The notes under the pieces are model-generated. The model was not told where the DNA came from. It saw nothing but the letters and a program-made list of their open reading frames with translations, and made no database searches. 54,654 nucleotides of DNA from JADKFD01 sp050250665 (GTDB taxonomy: Bacteria; Pseudomonadota; Gammaproteobacteria; Xanthomonadales; SZUA-5). Of this stretch, positions 33,501 through 43,000 are shown piece after piece (the stretch's first letter is position 1; every line of letters begins with the position of its first letter). The position numbers were made by a program, and so were the translations under genes. The stretch spans positions 1 to 54,654 of the forward strand of contig JBFWOF010000044.1 in NCBI GenBank assembly GCA_050250665.1, in the 5' to 3' direction.

Positions 33501-34242
33501 CTCGCAACTGGAGGTGCTGCACAAGGAGCAGACACAGTGGCAGCAACAGGCCGGGTCAGCGCGCGATAGTACCGAAGTGCAGGCCGACCTCGAGGCCACG
33601 CGCCAACTGCGTGATCAGAGCCTGCAGCAAATCGGCGCCATCGACCAGCAACTGAAGGAAGACGAACACCGACAGAAGGCTGCCGCCGAGCAATTGTCGC
33701 AGCTGCAGCAGCGACGGATCGAGGCCGCGCGCTGGGTCATGCTCGATCAGCTGATCGGCGCCGCCGATGGCAGCAAGTTCAAGCGCTACGCCCAGCAATA
33801 CACGCTGGAAGTGCTGCTGGAATACGCCAATCAGCATCTGGCCCGACTGTCACCGCGCTACCGTCTGCGCCGTGGTCTGGAGGCGCTCAGCCTGCTGGTC
33901 ATCGACAGCGACCTCGGCGACGAAGTGCGCACCGTGCATTCGCTGTCCGGCGGCGAGACCTTCCTGGTGTCACTGGCGCTGGCGCTGGGGCTGGCCTCCC
34001 TGTCCTCGCAGCGGGTCCGGGTCGAATCGCTGTTCATCGACGAAGGCTTCGGCAGCCTCGATGCGGCCACCCTGAACACCGCGATGGAAGCGCTCGACCG
34101 CCTGCAGTCCGAAGGCCGCCGCGTGGGCGTGATCTCGCATGTGCACGACATGGCCGAACGCATCGGCGTGCAGATCCGGGTGGAGCCGGTGGCGCCCGGC
34201 AAGAGTCGCGTGCGGGTGGCGCAGGCCGGCGAACCGGACTGA
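30511..34242 (+). CDS. sbcC: Exonuclease subunit SbcC (Rad50-type ATPase)
   Basis: 1243 residues, long for the family (E. coli 1048). It is the ATP-driven partner of SbcD. Walker A is GPTGAGKST at residues 37-45 in the N-terminal lobe. Two very long Gln/Ala/Leu-rich coiled-coil arms flank the zinc hook GEPCPVCGALEHP, with Cys 615 and 618, which lets two complexes clasp. The C-terminal lobe has the ABC signature HSLSGGETFLVS and Walker B SLFIDEGFGSLD, then the switch His in VISHVHDMAER. The arms are unusually rich in glutamine (repeated LQQ and QQQ), which reflects CAG-rich coding but keeps heptads. The pair sbcDC lies just upstream of recCBD. Confidence 0.96.
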   Translation: MRILAIRGRNLASLAGDFEVDFQSEPLASAGVFAISGPTGAGKSTLLDAMCLALYHDTPRLRSAKEAQIAVPDIKDQTLTPQDPRHLLRRGCGEGHAEVDFEDQSGVSWRARWSVARARGKVGGRLQPAQVSLLRIADQQPVAGSVREVQEQLATLTGLSFEQFCRSVLLAQNDFAALLKARQEERAGLLEALTGTEIFSQISKLAHQRNHSEQQQLRALEQQLGQHPPMSDEARAELTQQRAAALEAGDVHAQRLQALVGEAAWHDRGAAIDQQLQQSAARLSELEGELATDARLGLQLRYWAAAAALRHLADSQQRTAAEALALGHQLPQLQQEQQRAQQASEAAERASRGAADALSQAEQARARAQPQIQAARAADVQIELARAAAAQAERELERARTTQSELKQQLAARALEHDQHQILIDEHRRWLQLHPHLPGDEGPWAALGQRLQSLIEHRQRETAARGREQALQRSLASEESRLLSLRESTDQAAAALQQRSTEVRAAEQQLEELDAPALAARQRQWLAEDRAATQVQQWLDACQERQQALLQLQQQGEQLQQTRQTLDQQAHAAAEHLQQAANEAQAAHTALQRVSLVADAHTEQLRTLLVAGEPCPVCGALEHPQAGQHSAEVRALLDELEAQAAAARQAHQQAIAGDQRTRSQLDAASQRLLEIEESLRHADQALVQSQADLLSAAASLWPEVDDAAAVAEWLPQRQQELAEQQARLELAQTRLEQTQSTLKLAREAEHRARAELQHQQAAVEQLQADIAPTRHALTLLQGELGAIDADLRSGLMSLRELLPAIELNADDHPPLLSDWQQGEQLRSAAKLALQSVREIAQALATLQQQLDAAAQAQTLAAEGRERAAAALQQVIEDRRTLLSHENTEAFAAALDQAVAAARAQQQQRAEEQSRCLQQHTAATAELQSAQRQLSQLQGRAEQQQQQLEQEWTAQLQADQLDPAPLQQLWDLLAELPADLGARQQAWAARLQALGEIRSQLEVLHKEQTQWQQQAGSARDSTEVQADLEATRQLRDQSLQQIGAIDQQLKEDEHRQKAAAEQLSQLQQRRIEAARWVMLDQLIGAADGSKFKRYAQQYTLEVLLEYANQHLARLSPRYRLRRGLEALSLLVIDSDLGDEVRTVHSLSGGETFLVSLALALGLASLSSQRVRVESLFIDEGFGSLDAATLNTAMEALDRLQSEGRRVGVISHVHDMAERIGVQIRVEPVAPGKSRVRVAQAGEPD

Positions 34243-34256
34243 GGCGCGGCGTGTCG

Positions 34257-35816
34257 CTAGTGGGGTGCCACCGTTGCCGGCCGCAGCTGCGACTGCCCCC
34301 AATCCACGCGCCATAACCCGCTGTCGGGCTGCAAGGACTGGAACACGATGCCCGGACACTCGGGACGAACTTCGGGCAGCATGCGTTTGCCCATGGCGGT
34401 ACCGCGGGTGACAACCAGGGACCTGGGATAGGCGCGGACCTGATCGCAGAGCACGTTCTCGGTCTGGGCGCGGGCCAGCGGGCTGTTCGAGTGGGTGCGC
34501 CCGACCTGCTGCACCGGCACCTGCAGGTAGAAGCGCAGACCGTAGCGGGCGGTGACATCGGAGAACAGCAGGCGTTCCGTTTCGGGCGCCAGCTGCTGGA
34601 TCTGCGCGGCAAAACGACGGGCGTCCTTCGAGCCGGTCAGCGCGCTGCCGGCTCCCTTCAACCCCAGGATGACCAGGCCACACAGCGCCAGACCGATCAG
34701 CCAGCGCCGCGGCATCGGGGTTGGGATCCGCGGCGACAGGTCGCGGGCGATCAGCAGCGCCATCGGCACCGCCAGCGGCAGCAGATACAGATACAGCCGC
34801 GAGCGAGCCAGGAAGAAGACCGCCAGCGGCAACAAGATCCACAGCAAGAGGACGACGCGCTGCCGATCGCGCTGCCAGCACTGCCGCCACCAGCTGAACC
34901 GACGCCCGCGCCAGATGCCGCTGATCCAGCCGATGCGCAGACAGATCCAGGGCAGCAGCATCAACGCCAGGATCGGCAGATAGATCTTGAAGGCGCCGTA
35001 CCACTCGGAATTGCGCTTGTGCACATCGCTGAGCAATCGGTCACGCAATTCGTAGCCGAAGAAATATTCGACCAGCTCCGGACGCTGCAGCATCAACGCC
35101 ACAAACCACCAGCCACCGAGCACCAGGAAGATCAGCACCCCGCGCCAGTCGAAAACGGCCAGTACCTGGCGCCAGCCGCCTTCCAGCGCGCTGATGACCA
35201 CGATCGGCAGCAGCGGCAGCAATGCCGGCGGACCCTTGGTGAAAAAGGCCAGACCGAAAGCGCTCCACATCAGCAGGCGCCAGCGCAGCGCCGACGCAGG
35301 GTCATCGCGACTGCGCAGCCAGGCCAGCATGGCCGCGGTCTCGAACAGCGCCAGCAGCGTGTCGGTGTTGATCACGTTCGCACCCAGCGCCGTGACCACG
35401 CCACTGCCCCAGACCAGCGCCGGCAGCCATGGCCGCTCGGGCACGAATCGCCGACCCAGCAGCAACACCAGCAAGCCGGTCAGCCAGAAAGCCAGGGCAT
35501 TGGGCAGGCGCGCCGCCCACTCGTTCTGACCGAACAGCACCATGCTGCTGGCCAGCGCCCAATAGGTCATCGGCGGCTTGGTCAGGTGATCCTGGTAGAC
35601 ATTGAATTGCGGCATCAGCCAGTTGCCGCTGTCCAGCATCTGCAGGGCCACCGCCGTGTAGCGCCCCTCATCCGGATCAAACAGCGGCCGCGAGCCCTGG
35701 AAGGCCAACGCCATGACCAGCAGGAAGGCGGCAACCAGCCAGTTGCCGCGTGAGGATGAGTTGGCGTCGTCCACGGAACCGGGGCGGGAAGGAAACGGAT
35801 CGGCATGATGCCGCAA
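34257..35816 (-). CDS. GT83/ArnT-like membrane glycosyltransferase
   Basis: 519 residues with about twelve membrane segments. The start is uncertain: TTG 35816 gives the longest frame, and a GTG at 35774 is the alternative; neither has a good ribosome site. The first periplasmic loop has FDPDEGRYTAVALQML and GNWLMPQFN, then KPPMTYWALASS, the signature of ArnT and related enzymes of the protein-O-mannosyltransferase fold, in which the acidic DPDE acts at the active site. These enzymes move a sugar from undecaprenyl phosphate to lipid A or another acceptor outside the inner membrane. ArnT itself adds aminoarabinose, but no arn genes are nearby, so donor and acceptor are unknown. It is convergent with sbcC, 14 bases apart. 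Confidence 0.88.
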   Translation of the reverse strand: MRHHADPFPSRPGSVDDANSSSRGNWLVAAFLLVMALAFQGSRPLFDPDEGRYTAVALQMLDSGNWLMPQFNVYQDHLTKPPMTYWALASSMVLFGQNEWAARLPNALAFWLTGLLVLLLGRRFVPERPWLPALVWGSGVVTALGANVINTDTLLALFETAAMLAWLRSRDDPASALRWRLLMWSAFGLAFFTKGPPALLPLLPIVVISALEGGWRQVLAVFDWRGVLIFLVLGGWWFVALMLQRPELVEYFFGYELRDRLLSDVHKRNSEWYGAFKIYLPILALMLLPWICLRIGWISGIWRGRRFSWWRQCWQRDRQRVVLLLWILLPLAVFFLARSRLYLYLLPLAVPMALLIARDLSPRIPTPMPRRWLIGLALCGLVILGLKGAGSALTGSKDARRFAAQIQQLAPETERLLFSDVTARYGLRFYLQVPVQQVGRTHSNSPLARAQTENVLCDQVRAYPRSLVVTRGTAMGKRMLPEVRPECPGIVFQSLQPDSGLWRVDWGQSQLRPATVAPH

Positions 35817-35908
35817 AGTGCCGGCACGGGTGCGAACACGGCGACATGGCCAGACGTTCCCGAGGCTCCGTCAAGGCCGCCAAGTTCCGGTGCCACCGAT
35901 TGTTGGAG

Positions 35909-36005
35909 CGTCATTGCGAGGAACGCAGTGACGAAGCAATCCAGTGTACTTGAAACAGAGCCCCTGGATTGCTTCCCCCGGATCAAGTCCGGGGTCGCAA
36001 TGACG
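35909..36005. repeat. CGTCATTGCGAG palindromic repeat, long form
   Basis: CGTCATTGCGAGGAACGCAG and GGGGTCGCAATGACG are the ends, with AAGCAATCCAG and CTGGATTGCTT as inner complementary arms. Related to the shorter element at 18122-18173. The space 35817-36708 contains this, the 115-bp array and a half palindrome, and no gene. Confidence 0.85.
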
Positions 36006-36040
36006 CCATCTTCTGCCCCCCTGTTGGCCTTGAAACTCGA

Positions 36041-36484
36041 TCGACCCGCTTGGCGTAGCCCGAAGTGCGCGCAGCGCTCTCCGGGCGGTGACGCGGAAAA
36101 GCCCCGCTGAGCCGCTGCGCGGCACAACGGGCTACCGCATTGGCTGGCCCGAAGATCGACCCGCTTGGCGTAGCCCGAAGTGCGCGCAGCGCTCTCCGGG
36201 CGGTGACGCGGAAACGCCCCGCTGAGCCGCTATGCGGTACAACGGGCTACCGCATTGGCTGGCCCGAAGATCGTCCCGCTTGGCGTAGCCCGAAGTGCGC
36301 GCAGCGCTCTGCGGGCGGTGACGCGGAAAAGCCCCGCTGAGCCGCTGCGCGGCACAACTGGCTACCGCATTGGCTGGCCCGAAGATCGACCCGCTTGGCG
36401 TAGCCCGAAGTGCGCGCAGCGCTCTCCGGGCGGTGACGCGGAAAAGCCCCGCTGAGCCGCTGCGCGGCACAACGGGCTACCGCC
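36041..36484. repeat. Four tandem copies of a 115-bp repeat
   Basis: The units begin TCGACCCGCTTGGCGTAGCC (TCGTCCC in the third) at 36041, 36156, 36271 and 36386, an exact 115-base period; the fourth is cut short after GGGCTACCGC at 36481. Units differ at only a few bases. Within each, GTAGCCCG and CGGGCTAC are complementary ends, so each is a palindrome-like element. Short frames in it (66 codons) exist on both strands but are just copies of the repeat. Confidence 0.92.
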
Positions 36485-36519
36485 ATGACCATCTCGTCAG
36501 GGCATCCCAAGACATGAAC

Positions 36520-36569
36520 GCTCTTCTTCGCGTTCTTTCTGCTTTTCCTTTGCGTCCTCTGCGTCCTGC
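36520..36569. repeat. Half of the GGACGCAAAGG palindrome family
   Basis: TCTTCTTCGCGTTCTTTCTG followed by CTTTTCCTTTGCGTCCTCTG matches one arm of the elements in 5201-5580 and 47300-47668. The partner arm is missing here. Confidence 0.7.
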
Positions 36570-36708
36570 TTCTGGCGGAAGCTCGCCGCAGCCAACGGTT
36601 TTCGCGACACACCCGGTCTCCCACGGCACTCAAGAGCGCCCCCCGCTTCTGATCACCCCCCGGGCACGCTAGAGTGACCGTCGGTTCCGCCAGCGCTCTG
36701 TCACCCCG

Positions 36709-39700
36709 ATGCTTCAGGTTTTCCGCAGCAGCCGTATTGAGCGCCTGGCCGAGATTCTGGCGGTCAAGCTGCAGCGCTTCCGGCCGCGCTCGGTGCTGTC
36801 GCCGCAGACCCTGATCGTCGGTCATCTGGGCATGAAACGCTGGCTGACGCAGCGGCTGGCCGAACAGCAGCTCCCGGGCCTGCCGCGCATCGCCGCCAAT
36901 CTCCAGATGCTGCTGCCCAGCGAATGGCTGGATCAGCTGGCCCAGCGCGTGCTGGGCACCGAGGCCATCGCCATTGCGCCCTACCGCCGCCCGGCGCTGC
37001 GTTGGCGCATCTATCAGCTGCTGCCGGAGCTGGATTGCGCTGAAGTGGCGCGCTACCTGGAAGGCGAAGAGGCGCCGCGCCGGCGTTTCCAGCTGGCCGA
37101 TCGGCTGGCCGGACTGTACGGCCAATACCTGGTTTACCGCCGCGACTGGCTGCTCGATTGGGAGCACCGACAGCGCAGTCCCGTGGGCGACCACTGGCAG
37201 GGACTGCTGTGGCGACAGCTGGTGGCCGGGATCGGTCTCAGTCACCGCGGCCAGCGCATGGGCGAGCTCGGCGAGCAGCTGCGCAACCTGCCGAGCGACC
37301 CGGAAGAACCGGCACTGCATGTGTTCGGCGTCAGCCATCTGCCACCCGATGCGCTGATGGCGCTGCAGCAACTGGGACAACGGCAGATCGTGCACCTGTA
37401 CTTTCCCGACCCCTGCCGCGAACTCTGGGAGGATCTGCGCTCGCGCGCCGAGGTCTACCGCAGCGAGCTGGCGGGTGGCGCCTTCCTCGACATCGGCCAT
37501 CCGCTGCTGGCGGCATTGGGGCGCATGGGGCAGCACTTCACGCTGCTGCTGAATGCGCTCGACAGCGCCCAGGACGACCGTGATCTGGCCGATCTGGATC
37601 TGCAATCGCCGCTGTCGAAGCAGGCCTCGCTATTGCACCGACTGCAGCACAGCGTGCGCTGTCTGCGGCCCGAATGGGTGGCAGCGGATCTGGACCTGGG
37701 CTCGGCGCTGGCCGATGCCTCCCTGCGCGTCCATCAGTGCCACACCCGGCTGCGCGAGCTGGAGGTGCTCAAGGACGCGCTGCTCGACCGGCTGGCAGCG
37801 CAGCCCGATCTGAATCCGCGCGAGATCGTGGTCATGGCGCCGAACATGGCGCAGTACGCACCGCTGTTGCCGGTGGTCTTCGGCGAACCGGGGCGCGCCG
37901 ACAGCGCCCTGCCCTGGTATCTGGCCGATGTCGCGCTGGCGCGCAGCCATCCGCTGCTGCAGGCCTTTCGCGAACTGCTGGATCTGCCGGCGCAGCGCAT
38001 CAGCCGTTCCCAGGTGCTGGCGCTGCTGGCGTTGCCGGCGGTGGCCCGGCGCCTGGGCCTGGACCAGAGCCGGCATCAGGCGCTGGCGCGCTGGCTGGAT
38101 CGCTCTCAGGTGGCCTGGGGACTGGATGGCGCCATGAAGGCCGATTTCGGGGCGGCCCCGGTGGACCAGAACAGCTTTGCCTTCGGCATCGACCGTATGG
38201 CTGCCGGCCTGCTGGTCGGCCATGAAGATCCGGACTGGCTGCTGCAGGATCAGATCCTGCCGGCGGATCCGGTGCACGGCCCGGACGCCGCGGGCCTCGG
38301 CGCCCTGTCGGCGCTGATCGAAATCTTGCAGGACTGGCGCAACCACAGCCATCAGCTGCTGCCGGCCACACGCTGGATCGAATTGCTGCAAGGCTGGATG
38401 CTGGCCTTGTTCGAGGGCGACCCGGAAGACGCCGACGAGGCCGAGGCCCTGCGCGCGCTGGACAAGCTGGTCGCCGGCATTACCCGCGAATGTGCGCAGG
38501 CCGAGGTCGATCCCGAGATCGACTGGCCGGTGCTGCGCGACCTCCTGAAGACCGGTCTGGATGGCATACCCGAACGCCAGGCTTTCCTCGCCGGCGGCAT
38601 CAGCTTCTGCGGCATGGTGCCGCAGCGCGCGATCCCCTTTCGCGTGGTCGCGCTGCTGGGACTGAACGACGGCGAGTATCCGCGGCCGCGCACGGATACC
38701 GGGCTGGATCTGATGCAGCAGCATCCGCGCCTGGGGGATCGCGACAACCGCATGGATGACCGCTACCTGTTCCTGGAAGCGCTGATGAGCGCTCGCGATG
38801 CGCTGCATTTGAGCTATCTGGCCGAAGGCCCGCAGGACGGCAAGGCCCGCAATCCGGCACTGCCGCTGGCCGAGCTGCTGGGCTTTCTCGATCAGGAACA
38901 TGCGGTCGAGCTGCGTGATGACCGTGGCCACCGGCCCTGGTGCGTACGCCACCCACTGCAGCCCTTCGACGCCTGCTACTTCGGCGCCAACAGCGATCCG
39001 CGGCTGTTTTCCTACTCCAGCGAGTACGCTGCCGTGCGCCGCGACGATGGCGCCGGCGAATGGCGCTTCAGCCATGGCAGCGGCGCCCTGCCCGCCATCG
39101 CTGCGGACTCGCAGATCGAATTGAACTCGATCTGCCGCTACTACGCCCGCCCCAGCGAATGGCTGTGCCGCCATGCGCTCGGCCTGTCACGGGAAGCGCT
39201 CGAACAGGACGTCTCGGAAGATCAGGAAGCACTGACGCCAGCCCTGGCACGCTTCGACCGCAGTGGCATCGAGCTGTTCTGGCATGCGCTGCAGCAGGGC
39301 TGGCACGAGATCCCGACGCAGCCGCCGCGACACTTGCTGCACTCCGGGCAACTGGCGGCCGGCGCGGTGGGCGGCAGGGCCTTCGAGGAGATTCGGGCCT
39401 CGGCGCAGGCGCTGCTGGCCGCGGCACGGCGCTTGCCGCCCTTCAGCACGGCGACGCCCGAGGCGCAGACGCGGGCCATCGATCTGGCCATCGGCCAGCG
39501 TCGGCTGGTCGGCGCCATCGGCCCGCTGCACGCGCACGGATCGGACCGCTGGCTGCTGCAGGTTCACAGCGGCGGCCAGATCCATTTCGGGCAGCTGCTG
39601 CCGCTCTATCTGCAATGGGCGGCGCTGAGCCTGAGCGATCCGCACACCCACTACCACTGTGCGCTGCTGTATCGCGACCGCAAGACCGGCGCGGTGCTGC

Positions 39701-40068
39701 AAGCGCTGACCGAGTTCGATACCGATCCTTCGCAGTTGCAGAGCGGGCTGGGATTGTTGCTCGACACCTTCGGCGCCGCCGGCGACCACAGCGGGCAGTA
39801 CTTCGCCCGCACCAGCTATGAATATGCGCAGGCCCTGCGAAAGCACCCGGATGAGCCGGAACTGGCCCTGGCGAAGGCCCGCGAGGCCTGGCTCGGCGGC
39901 TTTGCCAGCACCGGCGAATCCGGCTACACGCCGGGCTACAACGCCTTGCTCGGCGGCAGCGCCGGATTCCTGGATGCCGGCACCGAGGACCAACGCCGAT
40001 TCGCCGATCTGGCCGTGGCCTTGCGCCGTCTGCTCGATCCGCCCGCGGCCACCGGGGAGCTGGCATGA
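36709..40068 (+). CDS. recC: Exodeoxyribonuclease V subunit RecC
   Basis: 1119 residues (E. coli 1122). RecC holds the RecBCD complex together, splits the duplex and reads Chi. The N-terminus LQVFRSSRIERLAEILAVKL, the block VGHLGMKRWLTQRLAEQQLP and the later ALLGLNDGEYPRPRTDTGLD and DRYLFLEALMSARDALHLSY are typical of RecC, whose helicase and nuclease folds have lost their active sites. The start at ATG 36709 matches the family start; no strong ribosome site is visible. The stop overlaps recB by four bases (ATGA), and recD follows likewise, giving one recC-recB-recD transcript. Confidence 0.95.
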   Translation: MLQVFRSSRIERLAEILAVKLQRFRPRSVLSPQTLIVGHLGMKRWLTQRLAEQQLPGLPRIAANLQMLLPSEWLDQLAQRVLGTEAIAIAPYRRPALRWRIYQLLPELDCAEVARYLEGEEAPRRRFQLADRLAGLYGQYLVYRRDWLLDWEHRQRSPVGDHWQGLLWRQLVAGIGLSHRGQRMGELGEQLRNLPSDPEEPALHVFGVSHLPPDALMALQQLGQRQIVHLYFPDPCRELWEDLRSRAEVYRSELAGGAFLDIGHPLLAALGRMGQHFTLLLNALDSAQDDRDLADLDLQSPLSKQASLLHRLQHSVRCLRPEWVAADLDLGSALADASLRVHQCHTRLRELEVLKDALLDRLAAQPDLNPREIVVMAPNMAQYAPLLPVVFGEPGRADSALPWYLADVALARSHPLLQAFRELLDLPAQRISRSQVLALLALPAVARRLGLDQSRHQALARWLDRSQVAWGLDGAMKADFGAAPVDQNSFAFGIDRMAAGLLVGHEDPDWLLQDQILPADPVHGPDAAGLGALSALIEILQDWRNHSHQLLPATRWIELLQGWMLALFEGDPEDADEAEALRALDKLVAGITRECAQAEVDPEIDWPVLRDLLKTGLDGIPERQAFLAGGISFCGMVPQRAIPFRVVALLGLNDGEYPRPRTDTGLDLMQQHPRLGDRDNRMDDRYLFLEALMSARDALHLSYLAEGPQDGKARNPALPLAELLGFLDQEHAVELRDDRGHRPWCVRHPLQPFDACYFGANSDPRLFSYSSEYAAVRRDDGAGEWRFSHGSGALPAIAADSQIELNSICRYYARPSEWLCRHALGLSREALEQDVSEDQEALTPALARFDRSGIELFWHALQQGWHEIPTQPPRHLLHSGQLAAGAVGGRAFEEIRASAQALLAAARRLPPFSTATPEAQTRAIDLAIGQRRLVGAIGPLHAHGSDRWLLQVHSGGQIHFGQLLPLYLQWAALSLSDPHTHYHCALLYRDRKTGAVLQALTEFDTDPSQLQSGLGLLLDTFGAAGDHSGQYFARTSYEYAQALRKHPDEPELALAKAREAWLGGFASTGESGYTPGYNALLGGSAGFLDAGTEDQRRFADLAVALRRLLDPPAATGELA

Positions 40069-43000
40069 GCGCCCCCCGCGAACTCGACTGGCGCGCGCTC
40101 GATCTGACCGGCACCACGCTGATCGAGGCCAGCGCCGGTACCGGCAAGACCTACAACATCGCCCTGCTCTATCTGCGCCTGCTGCTGGAGCGCGAACTGG
40201 GCGTGCGCCAGATTCTGGTGACCACCTTCACCGATGCCGCAGCGCAGGAACTCAAGGCCCGTATCCGCGCCAGGCTGCTGGATGCCGAGCGGGCACTAGG
40301 CGGCGCTGAGGCCGATGCCGAACTCGGTGACTGGCTCACCAAACTGGCGACGGCGCAGCCGACGGCCAGGCTGCAGGCGCGGCTGCGGCTGGCGCTGTCG
40401 GAAATCGATCTGGCACCGATCTCGACCATCCACAGCTTCTGCCGTCGGGTGCTCACCGACTTCCCTTTCGACACCGGCGTGCCCTTCAACCTTGGTGAAC
40501 TGGTCGATGAGGCTGCGCTGCTGCGCGAATGCGTGGAGGATTTCTGGCGCGGCCGATTCCTGGTCGAGCAACCCGATCTCTGGGAAATGGCGATGGTGCT
40601 GGCCGCCGGGCCGGGCAAGCTGATGGCGCGGGTGCGGCCGCTGCTCCAGGCCGAGCCGGATGCGATCCTGAGCACCGATATCGACGCCTTGCGCCATTGG
40701 TGGCGGGAGTTCTGCGCTCAGGATCACGGCGCGCTGCGGGCCACCGTCGACGACGCCGACGCCTTCAAGAACGCCGAACGCTCGCGCCTGCGGCGCTTGC
40801 TGCGCAGCCTGCTCGCAGCCGCCGAGCAAGCCGATCCGGCAGCTGCAGACTGGGCCGGCCTGCATGAGGTCCTGTCAGCCGAAAAACTCTGGGGGCAGTG
40901 GAAGCAAAGCGCCACCGTGCCTTTCGAGCAACGCCCGGAACTGCAGGCGTTGGCGCAGGCCCAAGCGCTGTTCGAGCGGGTCGAACAAGGCGTCCATCAG
41001 GCAACCGCTCTGGCCTGCGCCCGCTTTGTCCGGGAACAGATCAGTCGCCGGCTGCAGGTCCGCGGCCAGATCACCTATACGACCCTGATCGAGGAAGTGC
41101 ACCGGCGCCTGCACGGGGCCCGCGGCGAGGCTCTGGCGGAGCGCCTGGCCGAGGCCTGGCCGGCGGCGCTGATCGACGAGTTCCAGGACACCGACGCCCG
41201 CCAGTGGCAGATCTTCCAGGCACTGGCCAAGGCCCCGGCGGCGCAGTCGCTGATCCTGATTGGCGATCCCAAACAATCGATCTATGCCTTTCGCGGCGGC
41301 GACATCCACGCCTATCTGTCAGCACGCGAGGCGCTGCCGACGGATCGCGTGTATTCGATCCGCCACAACTTCCGTTCGCATCCGGCCCTGCTGCGGGCGC
41401 TCAACGATCTCTACCGGCTGGCCGGGGACCGGGCCTTCGGCGGCAGCCAGATCAGCTATGTGCCGGTGCTGCCGGGCGAGCCGGGGCGCTGGCATGACCC
41501 TGACCACAGCACCGCGCTGCACCTGCGACTGGTGACGCCGCCCAGCAAGAACAAGGCCGATCGCGATGAGGCGATTCTGGACGCCTGCGCCGATGACATC
41601 GCCAATTTGCTCAACCGCGCCGAGCTGCAGATCGATGGCCGGTCGGTCCAGCCCGGTAATGTCGCCGTGCTACTCAGCACCAACCGGCAGATCGGCGAGC
41701 TGCGCGCACGCCTGATTGCACGCCGGGTGCCGGTGGTCGGCAGCGGCAAGACCAGCGTGCTCGACACGCCCTGGGCCGATGATCTGCAGCTGCTGCTGCA
41801 TGCGCTGCTGCAGGTCAACGATGACTACGCCGTACGCGCGGCACTGGCGACGCGCTTGCTGGGCTTCGATGCCGGCCAGCTCGCGGCGATGGCGCAAACA
41901 CCCTCGCTGTGGGAAACGCAGCTGGCACGCTTCGCCGACTGGCGTCAGCTCTGGGATCGCCGCGGCATTCTGGCGGTCATCGAAGCCATCGTGCTGCAGC
42001 AGGCGCCGCGGCTGCTGGCCGCCGCCGACGGCGAACGCGCCCTGACCGATCTGCGCCATCTGGGCGAAGTCCTGCAGGCCGCCGCGGCCGAGTGCTACGG
42101 GCCGGAGGAGCTCTACGCCTGGCTGATCGGAGCCCGCAGCGAGGGCCTGGCTGAGGAAGACGCCAGCCGCGAACTGCAGCTGCGCATCGAGAGCGAGACC
42201 AGACGGGTGCAGCTGCTGACGCTGCATGCCAGCAAGGGTCTGGAATTTCCGGTGGTTTTCGTGCCCATGGCCTGGCGTCATCGCAAGTTTCCGAGCGTCG
42301 ACTGGGCGCTGTTTCACGATGCCGAGCATCGGCGCCGACTGGATCTGGGCAGCGCCAACTTCGCCGCCCACAAGCTCATCGAAGCCGAAGAAGACATGCA
42401 GGAGAGCCTGCGGCGTCTGTATGTGGCACTGACCCGGGCCCGCTACCGTTGCCAGATCTACGCCTGCGCCGATCTGGCAGCAGACCCGGAACCGGCGCGC
42501 CCGGGCAAGGGCGAGCTCGACCTGCTGCTGGGAGCGGCGCTGGCCGGCGCCAGCGCTGCCCAGGACCAAGAGCGCTGGCAGGCACTGGCGCTGGAAGTCC
42601 CGGCGCTGCACCTGGAGTGGGGCGTAGACACCGCGGCCACCTACACTCGGGCACCGGCGCCAAACGAGGTGCGCCAGGCCAGGACACCCAGCCGGGTGCC
42701 GCGACCACGCTTTGGCCTGCACAGCTTTTCCTCGCTGACCCAGTACAGCGCCAGCAGCGTCAGCGACAGCAGCCGTGGCGCCGAAGACGAGAACGCGCTG
42801 CCGGGCGAGCCTGCACCCGCGCTCGAGGTCGGCAAGGCCCATCCGCAGCTGCAGGCGCTGTCCGCGCTCAAGGGCCCACGCTTCGGCGATGCCATGCATC
42901 AGTTGCTGGAAGAGGATGCCGGCGAACTGCGCTTTGCCCAGCAGCTCGAGCGCATCGCAGCCGCATTGCAGTCCCAGGGTTTGCGCCTCGATCCGGAGCA

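Noticed and set aside
34257..35816. ArnT aminoarabinose transferase proper
   Set aside because: The fold fits, but no arn genes are nearby and many GT83-like paralogues have other donors, so no symbol was given.
36041..36484. Small open frames of about 66 codons within the 115-bp repeats
   Set aside because: They repeat with the DNA period, occur on both strands and have no ribosome site; they are products of the repeat sequence.
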